64,000 bases of DNA from Pseudanabaena sp. UWO311 (GCF_006937785.1 NZ_SJEE01000017.1:1-64000); one strand, 5' to 3'; positions 32,438 through 42,812 are shown, numbered from the stretch's first letter. Program-made: numbers and translations. The notes: a model not told the origin generated them from the sequence alone.

Positions 32438-33529
32438 CTAGGCTTTTGGCAAATCAGGAAATGCTTCGGCAACCGCCGCATAAACAATATTTCCATTCTG
32501 GATATTTACGCCTTTTGCCAAAGCGCGATCGCGCTTAATTGCATCCAAACCAAAATCCGCCAATGCACAAGTATAGGGAAGCGTCGCATTAACCAAAGCT
32601 TGAGTCGCTGTCCAAGGAACAGCCCCTGGCATATTTGGCACACCATAGTGTAAGACTCCTTCTTCTTCATAGACAGGATCAGTGTGGGATGTGGTGTGCA
32701 CCGTCTCGATGCAGCCACCTTGATCCACGGCAACATCGACAATTACAGAATGCGATCGCATTTTTTGGACAAGTTCACGCTTTACTAATGTCGGGGCACG
32801 TTTGCCTGTAATTAACACCGCTCCAATGACCAGATCCGCAGACATCACTGCCTCGGAAATATTGCTGGCTGTGCTATACAGTAACTGAACCCTCGAACCA
32901 AACAGAGATTCCAATTCTCCGAGACGATTAAGATTGACATCTAAAATTGTCACCCTTGCGCCCAACCCGATCGCCATTCTCGCAGCTTCAGTACCGACTA
33001 CGCCGCCGCCTAGCACCACCACATGTCCTGATCTCACCCCAGGAATGCCACCTAGTAATACACCACTACCACCCTGTTGCTTGGTCAAATAATGCGCTCC
33101 AAATTGTACTGATAAACGACCAGCGATAATGCTCATCGGCACTAGTAAAGGCAATTGACCATTATCTAATTGCACAGTTTCATAGGCGATACAGGTTGCG
33201 CCTGATTTGATTAATGCGCTCGTTAGTTGGCGATCGGCGGCGAGATGGAGATAGGTAAAGAGAATTAATTCTGGGTGTAGCAAGTCATATTCGCTGGGCA
33301 GAGGCTCCTTAACCTTAACCACCATGTCTTGGGCGTAAACTTCCTGTGGTGTTGCGACAATTTTTGCGCCAGCTTGGATATATTCCTGATCGCTAAAGCC
33401 AGAGCCAACTCCTGCATTTGTCTCTACAAAGACTTGATGCGATCGCGCCGTTAAGGCCGTTACCCCAGCAGGAGTCATTCCCACCCGAAATTCACGATCT
33501 TTAATTTCGCTCGGTACGCCGATCTTCAC
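32438..33529 (-). CDS. ald: alanine dehydrogenase
   Basis: 363 aa. Interconverts L-alanine and pyruvate plus ammonia with NAD(H). [21 protein letters not shown] at the N-terminus, [11 protein letters not shown] and [15 protein letters not shown] (substrate region), the Rossmann fingerprint [19 protein letters not shown] and [13 protein letters not shown] are all present. Start GTG 33529 chosen for AGGAGC upstream and alignment with homologues; the ATG at 33574 would add 15 unrelated residues. Confidence 0.95.
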   Translation of the reverse strand: MKIGVPSEIKDREFRVGMTPAGVTALTARSHQVFVETNAGVGSGFSDQEYIQAGAKIVATPQEVYAQDMVVKVKEPLPSEYDLLHPELILFTYLHLAADRQLTSALIKSGATCIAYETVQLDNGQLPLLVPMSIIAGRLSVQFGAHYLTKQQGGSGVLLGGIPGVRSGHVVVLGGGVVGTEAARMAIGLGARVTILDVNLNRLGELESLFGSRVQLLYSTASNISEAVMSADLVIGAVLITGKRAPTLVKRELVQKMRSHSVIVDVAVDQGGCIETVHTTSHTDPVYEEEGVLHYGVPNMPGAVPWTATQALVNATLPYTCALADFGLDAIKRDRALAKGVNIQNGNIVYAAVAEAFPDLPKA

Positions 33530-33557
33530 GGTTATTGCTCCTGAAAATTTAGAACTA

Positions 33558-33590
33558 TGTTGAAAGTGGTGCAAAGCAGCACTTTCAACA
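33558..33590. terminator. hairpin between LON-domain gene and ald
   Basis: 15-bp arms with one mismatch, apex GC-AAA-GC. Its inner AAAGTGGTGC resembles the modules at 3922 and 53051. It is upstream of ald, 3' of nothing on the plus strand, and 5' of the LON-domain gene's end. Confidence 0.55.
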
Positions 33591-33606
33591 AAAAATTTAT
33601 TTGATT

Positions 33607-34242
33607 TTATTTAAAAGTATCTTTCAAAACTGTACGGGCTGCTAATTGACTTCTAGTTGAAGATAAAATTTCCGCCTCACGTCGCAAACGTCCAGCCGTA
33701 TCGAGGGTTTCCAGTAATGATTGCTGTTCTAAACTTGCCCCCTGAAAGTTACTGGCGACCCAATAGGATAATTCGATTGGGCTACGGGGAATCTTCGGTA
33801 ACTCAATTTCTTGATCGGTGAGCTTTTGCGATAAACGGATCACGTCATTAAGCAACTCACGGACTTCTGTGGCTAATAAAAATGGTGCGTCGCTACCAGG
33901 CTCGTCTTCGATCCACTCGACTAAACCTACTCGATAGGGAGTTTCGCGCACATATTCCAACACTCTAAAGCGCTGCTGTCCCATCGTCAAAAGCTTGAAG
34001 CGATCATCTGGCAAGCGATGATACTGAACAATTTGAGCAACACAGCCGATATTTGCAGGTTTACCCGTCTCCGAGTCCCACATTACCACCCCAAACATGC
34101 GATCGCTTTCCAGCACGGTATTGATCATCATGCGATAGCGATACTCAAAAATATGAAGCGGTAGAGACTGTCCCGGAAATAGTACCAACTCAGGTAAAGG
34201 GAACAGCGGCAATTCACGAACTGAAATCGATGATGAAGTCAT
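33607..34242 (-). CDS. LON substrate-binding-domain protein
   Basis: 211 aa, a stand-alone LON N-terminal domain without ATPase or protease parts. RELPLFPLPELVLFPGQSLPL and HIFEYRYRMMINTVLE are diagnostic, with VAQIVQYHRLPDDRFKLLTMGQQRF following. Common in cyanobacteria; the role is unknown, perhaps substrate recognition or chaperone-like. ATG 34242 aligns better than the GTG at 34260. Confidence 0.88.
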   Translation of the reverse strand: MTSSSISVRELPLFPLPELVLFPGQSLPLHIFEYRYRMMINTVLESDRMFGVVMWDSETGKPANIGCVAQIVQYHRLPDDRFKLLTMGQQRFRVLEYVRETPYRVGLVEWIEDEPGSDAPFLLATEVRELLNDVIRLSQKLTDQEIELPKIPRSPIELSYWVASNFQGASLEQQSLLETLDTAGRLRREAEILSSTRSQLAARTVLKDTFK

Positions 34243-34317
34243 TGTTGCTAAACTTGGCACTAGTTAAGACGTTCTACCTAGTTTAGCTTGAGTTTTATAG
34301 CGATCGCCAAATAAATT

Positions 34318-34370
34318 AAAACCCTAATAGCAAAGGCGGCGCTAAGCGCCGCCTTTGCTATTAGGGTTTT
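34318..34370. terminator. long hairpin, 25-bp perfect arms, apex GC-TAA-GC
   Basis: Outer module AAAACCC, inner GGCGGCGC. It overlaps the stop region of the PH-domain gene, which it probably terminates. Confidence 0.75.
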
Positions 34371-34806
34371 AAGGATACTCTCTAGGATTTTCTTCGTCAC
34401 GCACATGAAAGCGAAATCTTGCCTGTTGAATACAAGGACGCATCTGCTCGTATAGCTCTCTTACGTCAGTTGGTAGACGATTTAATAGCAACTTGGGGGC
34501 AGAAATATCACGGGTTAACAAAAGCATATTTCCAGTGCCCATAATGCGCTGATTGAATGGCATTTCTAACTGGATATCGTCAACTTGATAAATTTCTAGA
34601 GTTTCAATATCTTTTGAGAAAACACCTCTCTCTATAACAATTCGTTGTGACGTAATCAGATATTTCGTATTGATCGACTGCAACCAATACCAGATTGCAC
34701 CAATACCTAGGGTGAAAATCGAAATCAGCAACCTTGTCACACTACCAATAACCGCAGGATGACCTTTAAAAAGAATGCGCTCATCGGGTAGAGGTACTTT
34801 AGTCAT
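34369..34806 (-). CDS. bacterial PH-domain membrane protein
   Basis: 145 aa. Two hydrophobic stretches (residues ~18-45, VTRLLISIFTLGIGAIWYWL) are followed by a bPH_2-type domain: TKYLITSQRIVIERGVFSKDI, then YQVDDIQLEMPFNQRIMGTGN. Small single-PH proteins of this kind are common in cyanobacteria; function unknown. Confidence 0.82.
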   Translation of the reverse strand: MTKVPLPDERILFKGHPAVIGSVTRLLISIFTLGIGAIWYWLQSINTKYLITSQRIVIERGVFSKDIETLEIYQVDDIQLEMPFNQRIMGTGNMLLLTRDISAPKLLLNRLPTDVRELYEQMRPCIQQARFRFHVRDEENPREYP

Positions 34807-34920
34807 AGAAAAAATTTGCCAGTTAATTGCTAATTAATTGATAGTTTTATGACATCTTACAGCGCCTTGAGCTTTCTCAAAACTAAAAGCAAAGGCGACG
34901 CTAAGCGCCGCCTTGAGAAA

Positions 34921-34963
34921 AAGCCAAAAGCTAAAAGCCAAAAGCTAAAAGCCAAAAGCTATC
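34921..34963. repeat. short tandem repeat next to argG stop
   Basis: Three near-perfect copies of a 14-bp unit (GCCAAAAGCTAAAA), running up to the argG stop codon. A GC-rich palindrome fragment (GGCGACGCTAAGCGCCGCC) lies just before at 34894-34912. Confidence 0.8.
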
Positions 34964-36158
34964 TATTTTTCTGGGCCCATACACGAATAGGCATACCCCA
35001 AACATAGATAAATCCTTCAGCAGCCTTATGATCGAACTGGTCAGCACTAGTATAAGTAGCCAAGTCTTCGTCATAAAGTGAATTCACAGACTGACGACCA
35101 ACGATAATCGCGTTACCTTTATGGAACTTGATACGGACAGTTCCTGATACACGCTCTTGGCTGCTATCGATAAAAGCATCGAGGGCAGTTTTGAGGGGAC
35201 TGTACCAAAGCCCGTTATAAATCATCTTGCCATAGGTATCTTCAAGACCACGCTTGTATTGCGCCAAGTCAGAAGGCAAAGCAAGGCTTTCAAGATCGCG
35301 GTGAGCATGGATTAATACCAACATCGCGGGAGCTTCGTAAATTTCACGAGACTTGATCCCCACTAAGCGGTTTTCCACCATGTCGATGCGTCCAACACCG
35401 TTGTTGCCAGCGATCGCATTCAATGCAGTAATCAATTCAACAGGCTCAAGAGCTTTGCCATCGATCGCAACAGGAATACCTTTCTCGAATCCAATTTCAG
35501 CGTAAGTTGGCTCGTCGGGGGTATCAGCGATCGCCTTGGTCATCGCATAAATTTCTTCTGGTGGCTCATTCCAAGCATTTTCGAGGGGGCCAGCTTCGAT
35601 ACTGCGTCCAAGCAAGTTGCGATCGATACTGAATGGCGAAGATTTCTTCACTGGTGAAGCAATGCCAAATTTTTCACCATAGGCGATCGTCTCTTCGCGG
35701 CTCATTCCCCATTCACGGGCTGGAGCTAATACTTTAATGTCTGGGTTGAGTGCAGCGATCGACACATCAAACCTAACTTGGTCATTACCTTTGCCTGTGC
35801 ATCCATGGGCAACGGCATCAGCACCATATTCTTCCGCCGCTTCTACCAAAATCTTGGCAATGAGAGGACGGGCTAGAGCCGTTGTTAATGGATAGCGATT
35901 TTCATAAAGCGCATTAGCTTTAATCGCTGGGAACGCATAGTCTGTGACAAATTCTTTAGTTACATCTCTAACCAGAGAGACCGATGCTCCCGAATCTAGA
36001 GCTTTCTGTTTGATGGGATCTAACTCATCGCCTTGTCCTAGGTCTGCTGCAAGGGTAATGACTTCTTCAACACCCCATTCTTGCTTGAGATAAGGAATGC
36101 AAACAGATGTATCAACGCCGCCTGAATATGCAAGTACGACTTTTTTCGCCCGACCCAT
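34959..36158 (-). CDS. argG: argininosuccinate synthase
   Basis: 399 aa. Condenses citrulline and aspartate in arginine synthesis, using ATP. The P-loop-like N-terminus is [57 protein letters not shown] and [17 protein letters not shown] are conserved. It ends VWAQKNR. ATG 36158 has GGAGAG a few bases upstream. The SRP RNA gene lies immediately upstream on the same strand. Confidence 0.97.
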   Translation of the reverse strand: MGRAKKVVLAYSGGVDTSVCIPYLKQEWGVEEVITLAADLGQGDELDPIKQKALDSGASVSLVRDVTKEFVTDYAFPAIKANALYENRYPLTTALARPLIAKILVEAAEEYGADAVAHGCTGKGNDQVRFDVSIAALNPDIKVLAPAREWGMSREETIAYGEKFGIASPVKKSSPFSIDRNLLGRSIEAGPLENAWNEPPEEIYAMTKAIADTPDEPTYAEIGFEKGIPVAIDGKALEPVELITALNAIAGNNGVGRIDMVENRLVGIKSREIYEAPAMLVLIHAHRDLESLALPSDLAQYKRGLEDTYGKMIYNGLWYSPLKTALDAFIDSSQERVSGTVRIKFHKGNAIIVGRQSVNSLYDEDLATYTSADQFDHKAAEGFIYVWGMPIRVWAQKNR

Positions 36159-36193
36159 GAATCTCTCCTGAACCCATTGCTAAACCTAAAAAA

Positions 36194-36290
36194 GTAGCCC
36201 GGGTACTACGCCTATCTCAAGCATCCCTTAGTGCTGCTGTCTTCCGACCCTGACACGATTCGGGCGTTGCGATCGCGTAGATCCGAGCCA
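36194..36290 (-). ncRNA. ffs: signal recognition particle RNA (small, 4.5S type)
   Basis: The minus strand contains GTCAGGGTCGGAAGACAGCA followed by GCAC, the conserved SRP domain IV with the GGAA tetraloop and the AGCAGC asymmetric loop. The 5' end (GGCTCGGATCTACGC) pairs with the 3' end (GCGTAGTACCCGGGCT), closing a ~97-nt hairpin. A T-rich stretch follows. The exact ends are estimates. Confidence 0.88.
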
Positions 36291-36383
36291 TTCATAAGAT
36301 TACCACTAAGCGGGAAAGTTACATCAATAGTTAAATAAATTGTTGGCAAATCCACACATAATCAGCTAAGCACAATTAGATAT

Positions 36384-36446
36384 AAAACCCAGAGTCAAAA
36401 ACTGTATCGCCTGCGGCGCAGGCGATACAGTTTTGTCTCTGGGCTT
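36384..36446. terminator. hairpin upstream of SRP RNA, inner apex GC-GGC-GC
   Basis: Outer AAAACCCAGAG faces its complement. Inner perfect arms ACTGTATCGCCTGC and complement (36401-36431). Confidence 0.65.
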
Positions 36447-36483
36447 TAACATTATCTTAGATGTACTTATCCCGCCCTAAAAA

Positions 36484-36515
36484 GAAAAAGCGGTGCAAAG
36501 CACCGCTTTTTCTTT
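36484..36515. terminator. hairpin after small protein, apex GC-AAA-GC
   Basis: AAAAAGCGGTGC and its complement around AAA, placed directly 3' of the minus-strand gene at 36515. Confidence 0.65.
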
Positions 36516-36736
36516 CATGTAAAGAGATTACGTTGAGATATCTCAAGCTGCTGCCATAGCTCTGCGATTTGCAAATACGCTTCTTTCGGTGAAATTTTGC
36601 CGCCAGCCTCTAGACTGCAAATAATGCTGACACGGTGGGAAAACTCTTGTAAATTGGCATTAAACATCAAGTTCTCTGGCGTAAATGTGCCGTAATAACG
36701 AGACTGGGGAAACAGACATTTGGTGGTTGCGGACAT
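36515..36736 (-). CDS. conserved cyanobacterial small protein
   Basis: 73 aa (FPQSRYYGTFTPENLMFNANLQEF, then ICSLEAGGKISPKEAYLQIAELW). I recognise the pattern from conserved cyanobacterial proteins of unknown function. Soluble and helical. ATG 36736 with AGGGAAG upstream. Confidence 0.72.
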   Translation of the reverse strand: MSATTKCLFPQSRYYGTFTPENLMFNANLQEFSHRVSIICSLEAGGKISPKEAYLQIAELWQQLEISQRNLFT

Positions 36737-37443
36737 AATCTTCCCTCTGTAGATTACAACTGAGAGTGACTCTAGATAGTCTTAAGATCCTGAAAGGCTC
36801 TATGTTGCCAATATGCAGAACATATTACCTTCGTTAGAAACATATTTCGATGACTATGGGTATGAGTAATTAGACGTAATTTGTTTTATTAACCTAATCT
36901 TAACCTAGATTTAATTTATTATGACTGCCTACTTTGTGATAAGTTCCCAAATTATTTGTGATCTAGATCTCAGTCGAGCCAGTTTTATAGCTACAGTCAC
37001 TTGTTTCAGCCCAAGATATTGATGTCGGCGCTCCGCGCCGACATCAATATCTTGGGTTTTATGTCCTAGTATATTTTGCGACAGCTACACAACGTTTTGC
37101 ACTCACAAGCGAGCCAATAAATTTTTGAAAGTGCTGCGAAGCAACACTTTCAAAAATTTATTGGCTCGCTTGATAGAAAACTGCTGGTGGTAATAAGAAA
37201 TCGCACATCCCTCATCCGAGGGGCTGTACAAATCCAGACTGGTAACGGCTATAGAATGAGAAAATGAGTAGTGAGGACATACAATCCATCAAGAGAATGC
37301 CCCAATAGGTTTAACGATTCATGACTGTGCTTAACGTCCAAGTTTAAAAATGCTTACCGAACTTGGCGATCTCTATAATATGACAAAGAATCTTAGTCGA
37401 TTAGCAAGGCAAAGTGATGCCCATCTTGACTCTCAGGCAAAAT
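36737..37443. other. 707-bp intergenic region with two long hairpins
   Basis: 37010-37056: perfect 22-bp arms, apex GC-TCC-GC. 37108-37170: 30-bp arms with one G-T mismatch, apex GC-GAA-GC. The rest is AT-rich and shows no gene. The promoter of the phosphatase gene should lie near 37250-37400. Confidence 0.6.
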
Positions 37444-39831
37444 ATGTTTCTATTCAAACCAGCGATCGCTATCATGAATCGGCTGAAATACCCCCAAAAG
37501 TTTTTTCTGATCAGTTTGCTTTTTGTGTTGCCACTAGCATTGGTGATGAATCTGCTGTTGTCAGAACTTGATAGCCGCATAGAGTTTACCCAAAAGGAAA
37601 TTTACGGGAATGCCTATCTACGCCCAATCAGTCAACTATGGCAATACATTCCACAAAGACAATTAATTTTGCAGAACCAATTTTACAAGAGCCTGCAAAG
37701 CATTAACCTCACTGCTCAATCGGAAGCACTCCAATTGCAGACAAGGGAATTAGATGATCTACAAAGTCTAATTGATAATGAATTCGTAAGCTTATCAAAT
37801 GTTGATAGGCGATTAGGTGTGACTATTCAAACAGGAGAGAAACTAAAAAATCTTCAGCTTTCTTGGCAAGACTTACGAGACATGTCAGGGTTTATAGGCT
37901 TTCGCAACCATGATTTATTACTCGAAAAACTAGCCCAATTCCGAGTTCATGTAGTTGATTCCTCGAATTTAATTCTCGATCCAGATTTAGATACTTACTA
38001 TCTAATGGATGCGAGTGCCGTTAAGCTCCCTGAGATGCAAAAGATTTTAAATAAGATGATGCAAACCTCTACGGAAATTTTATTTGACAAAGAAATCACT
38101 AATTTAAAAAAAGAATCGTTTATTTCTTTGCTTAGTTTGTTGGAAGAATATAACAACGATTTAACGTCAAATTTGGAACGCGCCTTTAGAAATAATCCTC
38201 GCGGTAATTTACGTGATTCGCTAAGCAGCTCTCTTCGCATTTTTGCTGCTAATTTAAGTGAGGTAATCGCCAATACAAATCAAATAGTCGGCAAAGATAA
38301 TAAGTTCTCTTTAGCTGATGGCTTTTATCGACAAGCAATAGCAAGCTCATTTAAATATAGTTTTACACTCTCTCAGCAAATTGTCGATCGCCTCGACGAG
38401 CTATTGATCTATCGAATCCAAGGATTTACGCAGCGAAAGCAGTTCATCTTGATTTTTGTGGCTGTGATCTTCAGTGCAATTCTCTATCTATTCATTGGCT
38501 TTTATTTGTCAGTCATGAGAACTGTACATCAGTTAGACGTAGCTGCTAAACAGATGACATTGGGTGGAGCAATATCAATTAATCTTGATAGTAAAGATGA
38601 GCTATCGATGGTTGTCCGATCATTTAACAGTGTGGCGATCGCACTGCGAGAGTCCGAAGCAAAATATCGGAGCATCTTTGAGAATTCTGTAGATGGGATC
38701 TTTCAAACAACCGTCGAAGGTAAATATCTAAGTGTAAACCCTGCCTTAGCTCGAATTTATGGCTATGAGTCAGTTGAGCAAATGCTTGAAGAAATTGTTG
38801 ATATCCAAAGTGATCTCTATGTTGATCGTGATCGCCGTCAGCAATTTCAGTCTCTAATGGAGGCTAATGATACGATTACCAATTTTGAGTCACAGGTATA
38901 TAAACGCGATCGCACGACAATCTGGATTAGCGAGAATGTGCGAGCATTACGTGATGACAATGGCAAAATAGTTTATTACGAAGGAACTGTCGAAGATATT
39001 AGTCAGCGAAAGATGGCAGAAATTGCGTTGGAGAAAGCGAATAAGCAAATTCTGGCTTTAAACGATCTTCTCAAATTAGAAAATCTACGGATGAGCAGCG
39101 AACTAGATGTAACGCGCAAACTTCAGCAAATGATTTTACCTAAAGATAAAGAATTAGCCTTGATTGCAGGATTAGATATTGCAGGATTTATGGAGCCTGC
39201 TGATGAGGTTGGTGGTGATTATTATGATGTGCTGCAACAAAATGGACGAATTAAAATTGGTATTGGCGATGTAACAGGACATGGACTAGAAAGTGGCATG
39301 TTAATGATCATGGTGCAGACTGCGGTACGAACCTTACTCCAAAGTGAAGAGAACGATCCTGTCCGCTTTTTAGATATCCTCAATCGCACAATTTACGGCA
39401 ATGTTCAGAGAATGTCATCCGATAAAAATTTAACTCTATCGTTGATTGACTATGAGCATGGAAAATTGATCTTGAGTGGTCAGCATGAAGAAATGATTGT
39501 CGTGCGCAAGAATGGAAAGCTAGAAAGATTTGATACGATTGACTTGGGATTTCCGATTGGTCTAGAGGAAGAGATTTTTGATTTTCTCTCTCAAAAGCAT
39601 ATTTACCTTAAGGAAGGTGATGTCGTGGTGCTATATACCGACGGTATTACTGAAGCAGAGAATGAAGAAAGACAGCTTTATGGATTGGATCGTCTATGCG
39701 AAGTCATCTGTCAACATGTCGATGACCCAGCGATCGCTATTCGTCAAGCTGTTATTGCCGATCTGCGATCGCATATTGGCACTCAGAAAATTTATGACGA
39801 CATTACATTATTAGTCCTTAAACAGAAGTAG
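37444..39831 (+). CDS. membrane sensor with PAS and SpoIIE-type PP2C phosphatase
   Basis: 795 aa. TM1 at residues ~18-38 (FFLISLLFVLPLALVMNLLL), a ~280-residue extracytoplasmic sensory region, TM2 near 340-360, HAMP, then PAS with PAC (SIFENSVDGIFQTTVEGKYL...YYEGTVEDISQRK), a coiled coil, and a C-terminal SpoIIE domain (DIAGFMEPADEVGGDYYDV, IGDVTGHGLESGM, VVLYTDGITEAEN). Likely dephosphorylates an anti-sigma-factor antagonist. ATG 37444 chosen because FKPAIAIMNRLKYPQKF is conserved in cyanobacterial sensors. Confidence 0.9.
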   Translation: MFLFKPAIAIMNRLKYPQKFFLISLLFVLPLALVMNLLLSELDSRIEFTQKEIYGNAYLRPISQLWQYIPQRQLILQNQFYKSLQSINLTAQSEALQLQTRELDDLQSLIDNEFVSLSNVDRRLGVTIQTGEKLKNLQLSWQDLRDMSGFIGFRNHDLLLEKLAQFRVHVVDSSNLILDPDLDTYYLMDASAVKLPEMQKILNKMMQTSTEILFDKEITNLKKESFISLLSLLEEYNNDLTSNLERAFRNNPRGNLRDSLSSSLRIFAANLSEVIANTNQIVGKDNKFSLADGFYRQAIASSFKYSFTLSQQIVDRLDELLIYRIQGFTQRKQFILIFVAVIFSAILYLFIGFYLSVMRTVHQLDVAAKQMTLGGAISINLDSKDELSMVVRSFNSVAIALRESEAKYRSIFENSVDGIFQTTVEGKYLSVNPALARIYGYESVEQMLEEIVDIQSDLYVDRDRRQQFQSLMEANDTITNFESQVYKRDRTTIWISENVRALRDDNGKIVYYEGTVEDISQRKMAEIALEKANKQILALNDLLKLENLRMSSELDVTRKLQQMILPKDKELALIAGLDIAGFMEPADEVGGDYYDVLQQNGRIKIGIGDVTGHGLESGMLMIMVQTAVRTLLQSEENDPVRFLDILNRTIYGNVQRMSSDKNLTLSLIDYEHGKLILSGQHEEMIVVRKNGKLERFDTIDLGFPIGLEEEIFDFLSQKHIYLKEGDVVVLYTDGITEAENEERQLYGLDRLCEVICQHVDDPAIAIRQAVIADLRSHIGTQKIYDDITLLVLKQK

Positions 39832-39833
39832 GC

Positions 39834-39864
39834 ATTATAGTGGGTGCAATGCACCCGCTATAAT
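39834..39864. terminator. hairpin between convergent genes, apex GC-AAT-GC
   Basis: 14-bp arms with one G-T pair (ATTATAGTGGGTGC). It overlaps the 3' end of the following minus-strand gene. Confidence 0.6.
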
Positions 39865-40286
39865 ATTTTTTCTTCACAGACCCAGCGCCATAATGGATGA
39901 CTTTTTCCTTTACCCTGTATCCTTTTTACTTGATTAATTAGCGATCGCTTCTCTCGTTGATTAACTCCCCACAAAATAATCGAACTCTGCCAAACTAAAG
40001 TCGCTAGAGTCATTGCTACACATATTCCCAACCCTAACATTGGCATACGATTATAAGCTAGGGTTATGCGTACTCCTGCCCATGTAAAAGCCGCAATCCA
40101 TAGCTCAATATCCGAGCGCAAAGCCCAAATACTCGCAGTTCCGATAGTTAGCCATAGAAAAACATCAAATATCCATCGCAAATAGGTTTGCACTTCGATC
40201 AACCGTTGGACTTGGCGCTCTAGAAGTTGGTCGGATATTTGCTCAGCAGACGAATCAGGAACAACATTGATATTTTGATCATTCAT
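39858..40286 (-). CDS. small membrane protein, unknown
   Basis: 142 aa with about four hydrophobic segments (WIFDVFLWLTIGTASIWAL, ELWIAAFTWAGVRITLAY, MLGLGICVAMTLATLVWQSS) and charged ends. No family recognised. Lies downstream of secF on the same strand, 70 bp away with a terminator hairpin (40320-40358) between, so probably a separate unit. Confidence 0.65.
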   Translation of the reverse strand: MNDQNINVVPDSSAEQISDQLLERQVQRLIEVQTYLRWIFDVFLWLTIGTASIWALRSDIELWIAAFTWAGVRITLAYNRMPMLGLGICVAMTLATLVWQSSIILWGVNQREKRSLINQVKRIQGKGKSHPLWRWVCEEKIL

Positions 40287-40319
40287 AACTCAGCACGATT
40301 CTTGGTGTGAAATGTTTTT

Positions 40320-40358
40320 AATTAAAGAAAAGCTCCCGTTGGGAGCTTTTCTTTAATT
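40320..40358. terminator. hairpin terminator of secDF
   Basis: Perfect 18-bp arms (AATTAAAGAAAAGCTCCC) with a GTT loop, right at the secF stop. Confidence 0.75.
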
Positions 40359-41319
40359 AATTTGCCTCTAGGGTCGGTTGACTACTGTTAGGATTCTGAC
40401 GACTGCGCCACCATGCCAGCAAAATACTGGCATTGAAGATACTGGAATAAGCCCCAGAAAGGAATCCAATAATCAGAGCAAGAGAGAAGAATCGCAAGGT
40501 TGCACCGCCAAACAAGAAAATAGCCACAAGAGGAAGAGTTGCGGTTAGTGAGGTATTAATCGATCGCCCCAGAGTCTGATTGACCGAAGCATTAACTAAC
40601 TGATTAAAGTTAGAAGCACCAGCATCGAGCTTTACATTTTCACGAATGCGATCGTAGATTACTACCGTGTCATTAACTGAGAAGCCACAAATCGTGAGCA
40701 TCGACACAATAAACAAGCTATCGATCTCCACACCCATCGTTAGTCCGAGTAAAGAAAATGCCCCAACAGTTACGAGCATGTCGTGAAATAGCGCAATAAT
40801 CGCAAAGGCAGCGTAATCTAGTTGAAAACGGAATGCTAAATAAATGCCAATGCCTGAAAAAGACAAAGCAAGAGCAAGTAACCCATTTCTGAGCCCTTGC
40901 TGTCCGATCGCGGGGCCAACCTCATCTATTTGCGACTTTTTAGGATCAACTTCGCCATATTGCTTCAAAGCCTCGGTGAGAGAATTTTTTAGCTTTTCGC
41001 GTTCATCAGTTGAGAGATGAGCCGTCCGTACCGATACACCCTTGAGATCTTTTCCCTCAACTAATTGAATGACGCTATTGGTAAAACCTTTGCTCTCAAT
41101 CGCTTGCCTGACGACACTTACATCAATCGGCTTGCCGCAATTGCCAGCATTGCAAGCCAAGCCCAATGTGATGCTGGAGCCACCTGTAAAGTCGATGCCC
41201 AGTCGTAAAGGCGAGCCTAGCTGCTGAAAAGATAACACCATGGCAACGATCCCAGCCAAAATTACTGCTGTCGAAATCGTGATGTAAAGACGAGCATTTT
41301 TGATTACATCTAATCTCAT
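40357..41319 (-). CDS. secF: protein translocase subunit SecF
   Basis: 320 aa, six membrane helices. It works with SecD in proton-motive-force-driven late protein export. GIDFTGGSSITLGL marks the first periplasmic domain; DEVGPAIGQQGLRNGLLAL, ALFHDMLVTVGAF and GFSVNDTVVIYDRIREN (conserved helix 4 motif) follow. Its ATG overlaps the secD stop by 4 bp. Confidence 0.95.
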   Translation of the reverse strand: MRLDVIKNARLYITISTAVILAGIVAMVLSFQQLGSPLRLGIDFTGGSSITLGLACNAGNCGKPIDVSVVRQAIESKGFTNSVIQLVEGKDLKGVSVRTAHLSTDEREKLKNSLTEALKQYGEVDPKKSQIDEVGPAIGQQGLRNGLLALALSFSGIGIYLAFRFQLDYAAFAIIALFHDMLVTVGAFSLLGLTMGVEIDSLFIVSMLTICGFSVNDTVVIYDRIRENVKLDAGASNFNQLVNASVNQTLGRSINTSLTATLPLVAIFLFGGATLRFFSLALIIGFLSGAYSSIFNASILLAWWRSRQNPNSSQPTLEAN

Positions 41320-42812
41320 AACACTGCACCACTTGTATTGTCTTTTTTATTGTCGTTTTTACGATCGCTAGATTCATCTTCAGTTTTTGCATCTACATCG
41401 ATCGTTGTCGTTGAGGTTTTGCCAAAAGCCTTCATCCCATAGTATTCAGGCTTGCGGAAGATCGGATTGCTAATCATAGCTAACATTAGCGATCGGCTGA
41501 GGGTGATTGCCGTAAACATACTGGTCAGCACCCCAACCCCAAGCGTAACCGCAAAGCCTTTTACAAATCCCGAACCGAGCCAAAATAATGCACCACAAGC
41601 AATCAAAGTGGTCACATTACTATCGAGAATGCTAGACCATGCTCGATAAAAACCTGCTTCAACTGATTTATAGAGTGTGCGTCCCGCCTTTAATTCTTCT
41701 TTTGTGCGTTCAAAAATTAATACGTTCGCATCGACCGCCATACCGATACTAAGAATAAATCCTGCAATTCCAGGCAAAGTAAGCACTACGCCCAGTACGC
41801 CAAACAGAGAAAAAGTAATAATCGCATAGGTGATCAGTGCAATATCCGCAACAACTCCCAAAATACGGTAATACAGCACCATGAAAATTAGTACTAGTAG
41901 TAAGCCCGCAACTCCAGCATAAATACTACTAAGGATACTATCTGCCCCGAGAGTTGCTCCAACAGTACGGTTCTCAACAATTTCCACTGGTACTGGCAAT
42001 GCACCCGCACGTAGTTGCAAAGCTAATTCGGTGGCTGTATCTAAGTTGAAGTTTCCTGTAATGACTGCTCGACCACCTGTAATGCCCTTACCTTGAAATT
42101 CAGGACCTACTGATGGAGAGCTAATTAATTTATCGTCTAGAAAAATTCCTAAAGCGCGACCAGTACCACCGATTTCGCTAGTGGTTTTAGCAAATAGATC
42201 ACCTCCCTTATCATCAAAAGTCAGTGCAACTTGCCAAGAATCAGGTCCATTTCCCGTTGGTGAAGCAACGGCATCTTTGAGCATATTGCCCGTTAAGCCT
42301 GTGCGTTCAAAGATTCCTTTTAAATCTTCAATACTTTTCTTATAAGCTGCTTCGTTCTCCGCGATCGCCTTTTGATCAGTAGAGTTTTTCAGGACTTCAC
42401 GCTGAATTGTCGCCGCCTGCTGGATTTGCAATCTTGCCCTTAGCTCACTTTCCGTACCTTTCTTTTGCTTCCGAAAATCAAGCTGGGCAGTTGTACCAAT
42501 TACGCGCTCAGCTTGAGCAGGATCATTTACCCCTGGTAACTGAACAATGAGTTGATCATTTCCAGCCAGCAAAATAGTTGCTTCAGAGACTCCTAAGCCA
42601 TTAATGCGCTGCTCCACCACAAACTTTGCAGTTTCCATGATGCGCGGCGTAATTTCATTAATACCTTGTTCAGGATTGATTTTTGCTTGGAGTGTAAGCT
42701 GTGCGCCACCTCGAAGATCCAACCCTAATTTAGGAGGATGACTTACGATTAGATACACAGCCCCGATTAAAATTGCCAGTACAAAGGCAAGCAGGCGGCT
42801 TTGTTTACCCAT
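41316..42812 (-). CDS. secD: protein translocase subunit SecD
   Basis: 498 aa. N-terminal TM, then LGLDLRGGAQLTLQ, the large periplasmic P1 domain (VVEQRINGLGVSEATILLAG, QFQGKGITGGRAVITG-type region), then five C-terminal helices with GMAVDANVLIFERTKEEL. The C-terminal tail is charged (TEDESSDRKNDNKKDN). Operon with secF. A truncated paralogue lies 355 bp upstream. Confidence 0.95.
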   Translation of the reverse strand: MGKQSRLLAFVLAILIGAVYLIVSHPPKLGLDLRGGAQLTLQAKINPEQGINEITPRIMETAKFVVEQRINGLGVSEATILLAGNDQLIVQLPGVNDPAQAERVIGTTAQLDFRKQKKGTESELRARLQIQQAATIQREVLKNSTDQKAIAENEAAYKKSIEDLKGIFERTGLTGNMLKDAVASPTGNGPDSWQVALTFDDKGGDLFAKTTSEIGGTGRALGIFLDDKLISSPSVGPEFQGKGITGGRAVITGNFNLDTATELALQLRAGALPVPVEIVENRTVGATLGADSILSSIYAGVAGLLLVLIFMVLYYRILGVVADIALITYAIITFSLFGVLGVVLTLPGIAGFILSIGMAVDANVLIFERTKEELKAGRTLYKSVEAGFYRAWSSILDSNVTTLIACGALFWLGSGFVKGFAVTLGVGVLTSMFTAITLSRSLMLAMISNPIFRKPEYYGMKAFGKTSTTTIDVDAKTEDESSDRKNDNKKDNTSGAVL

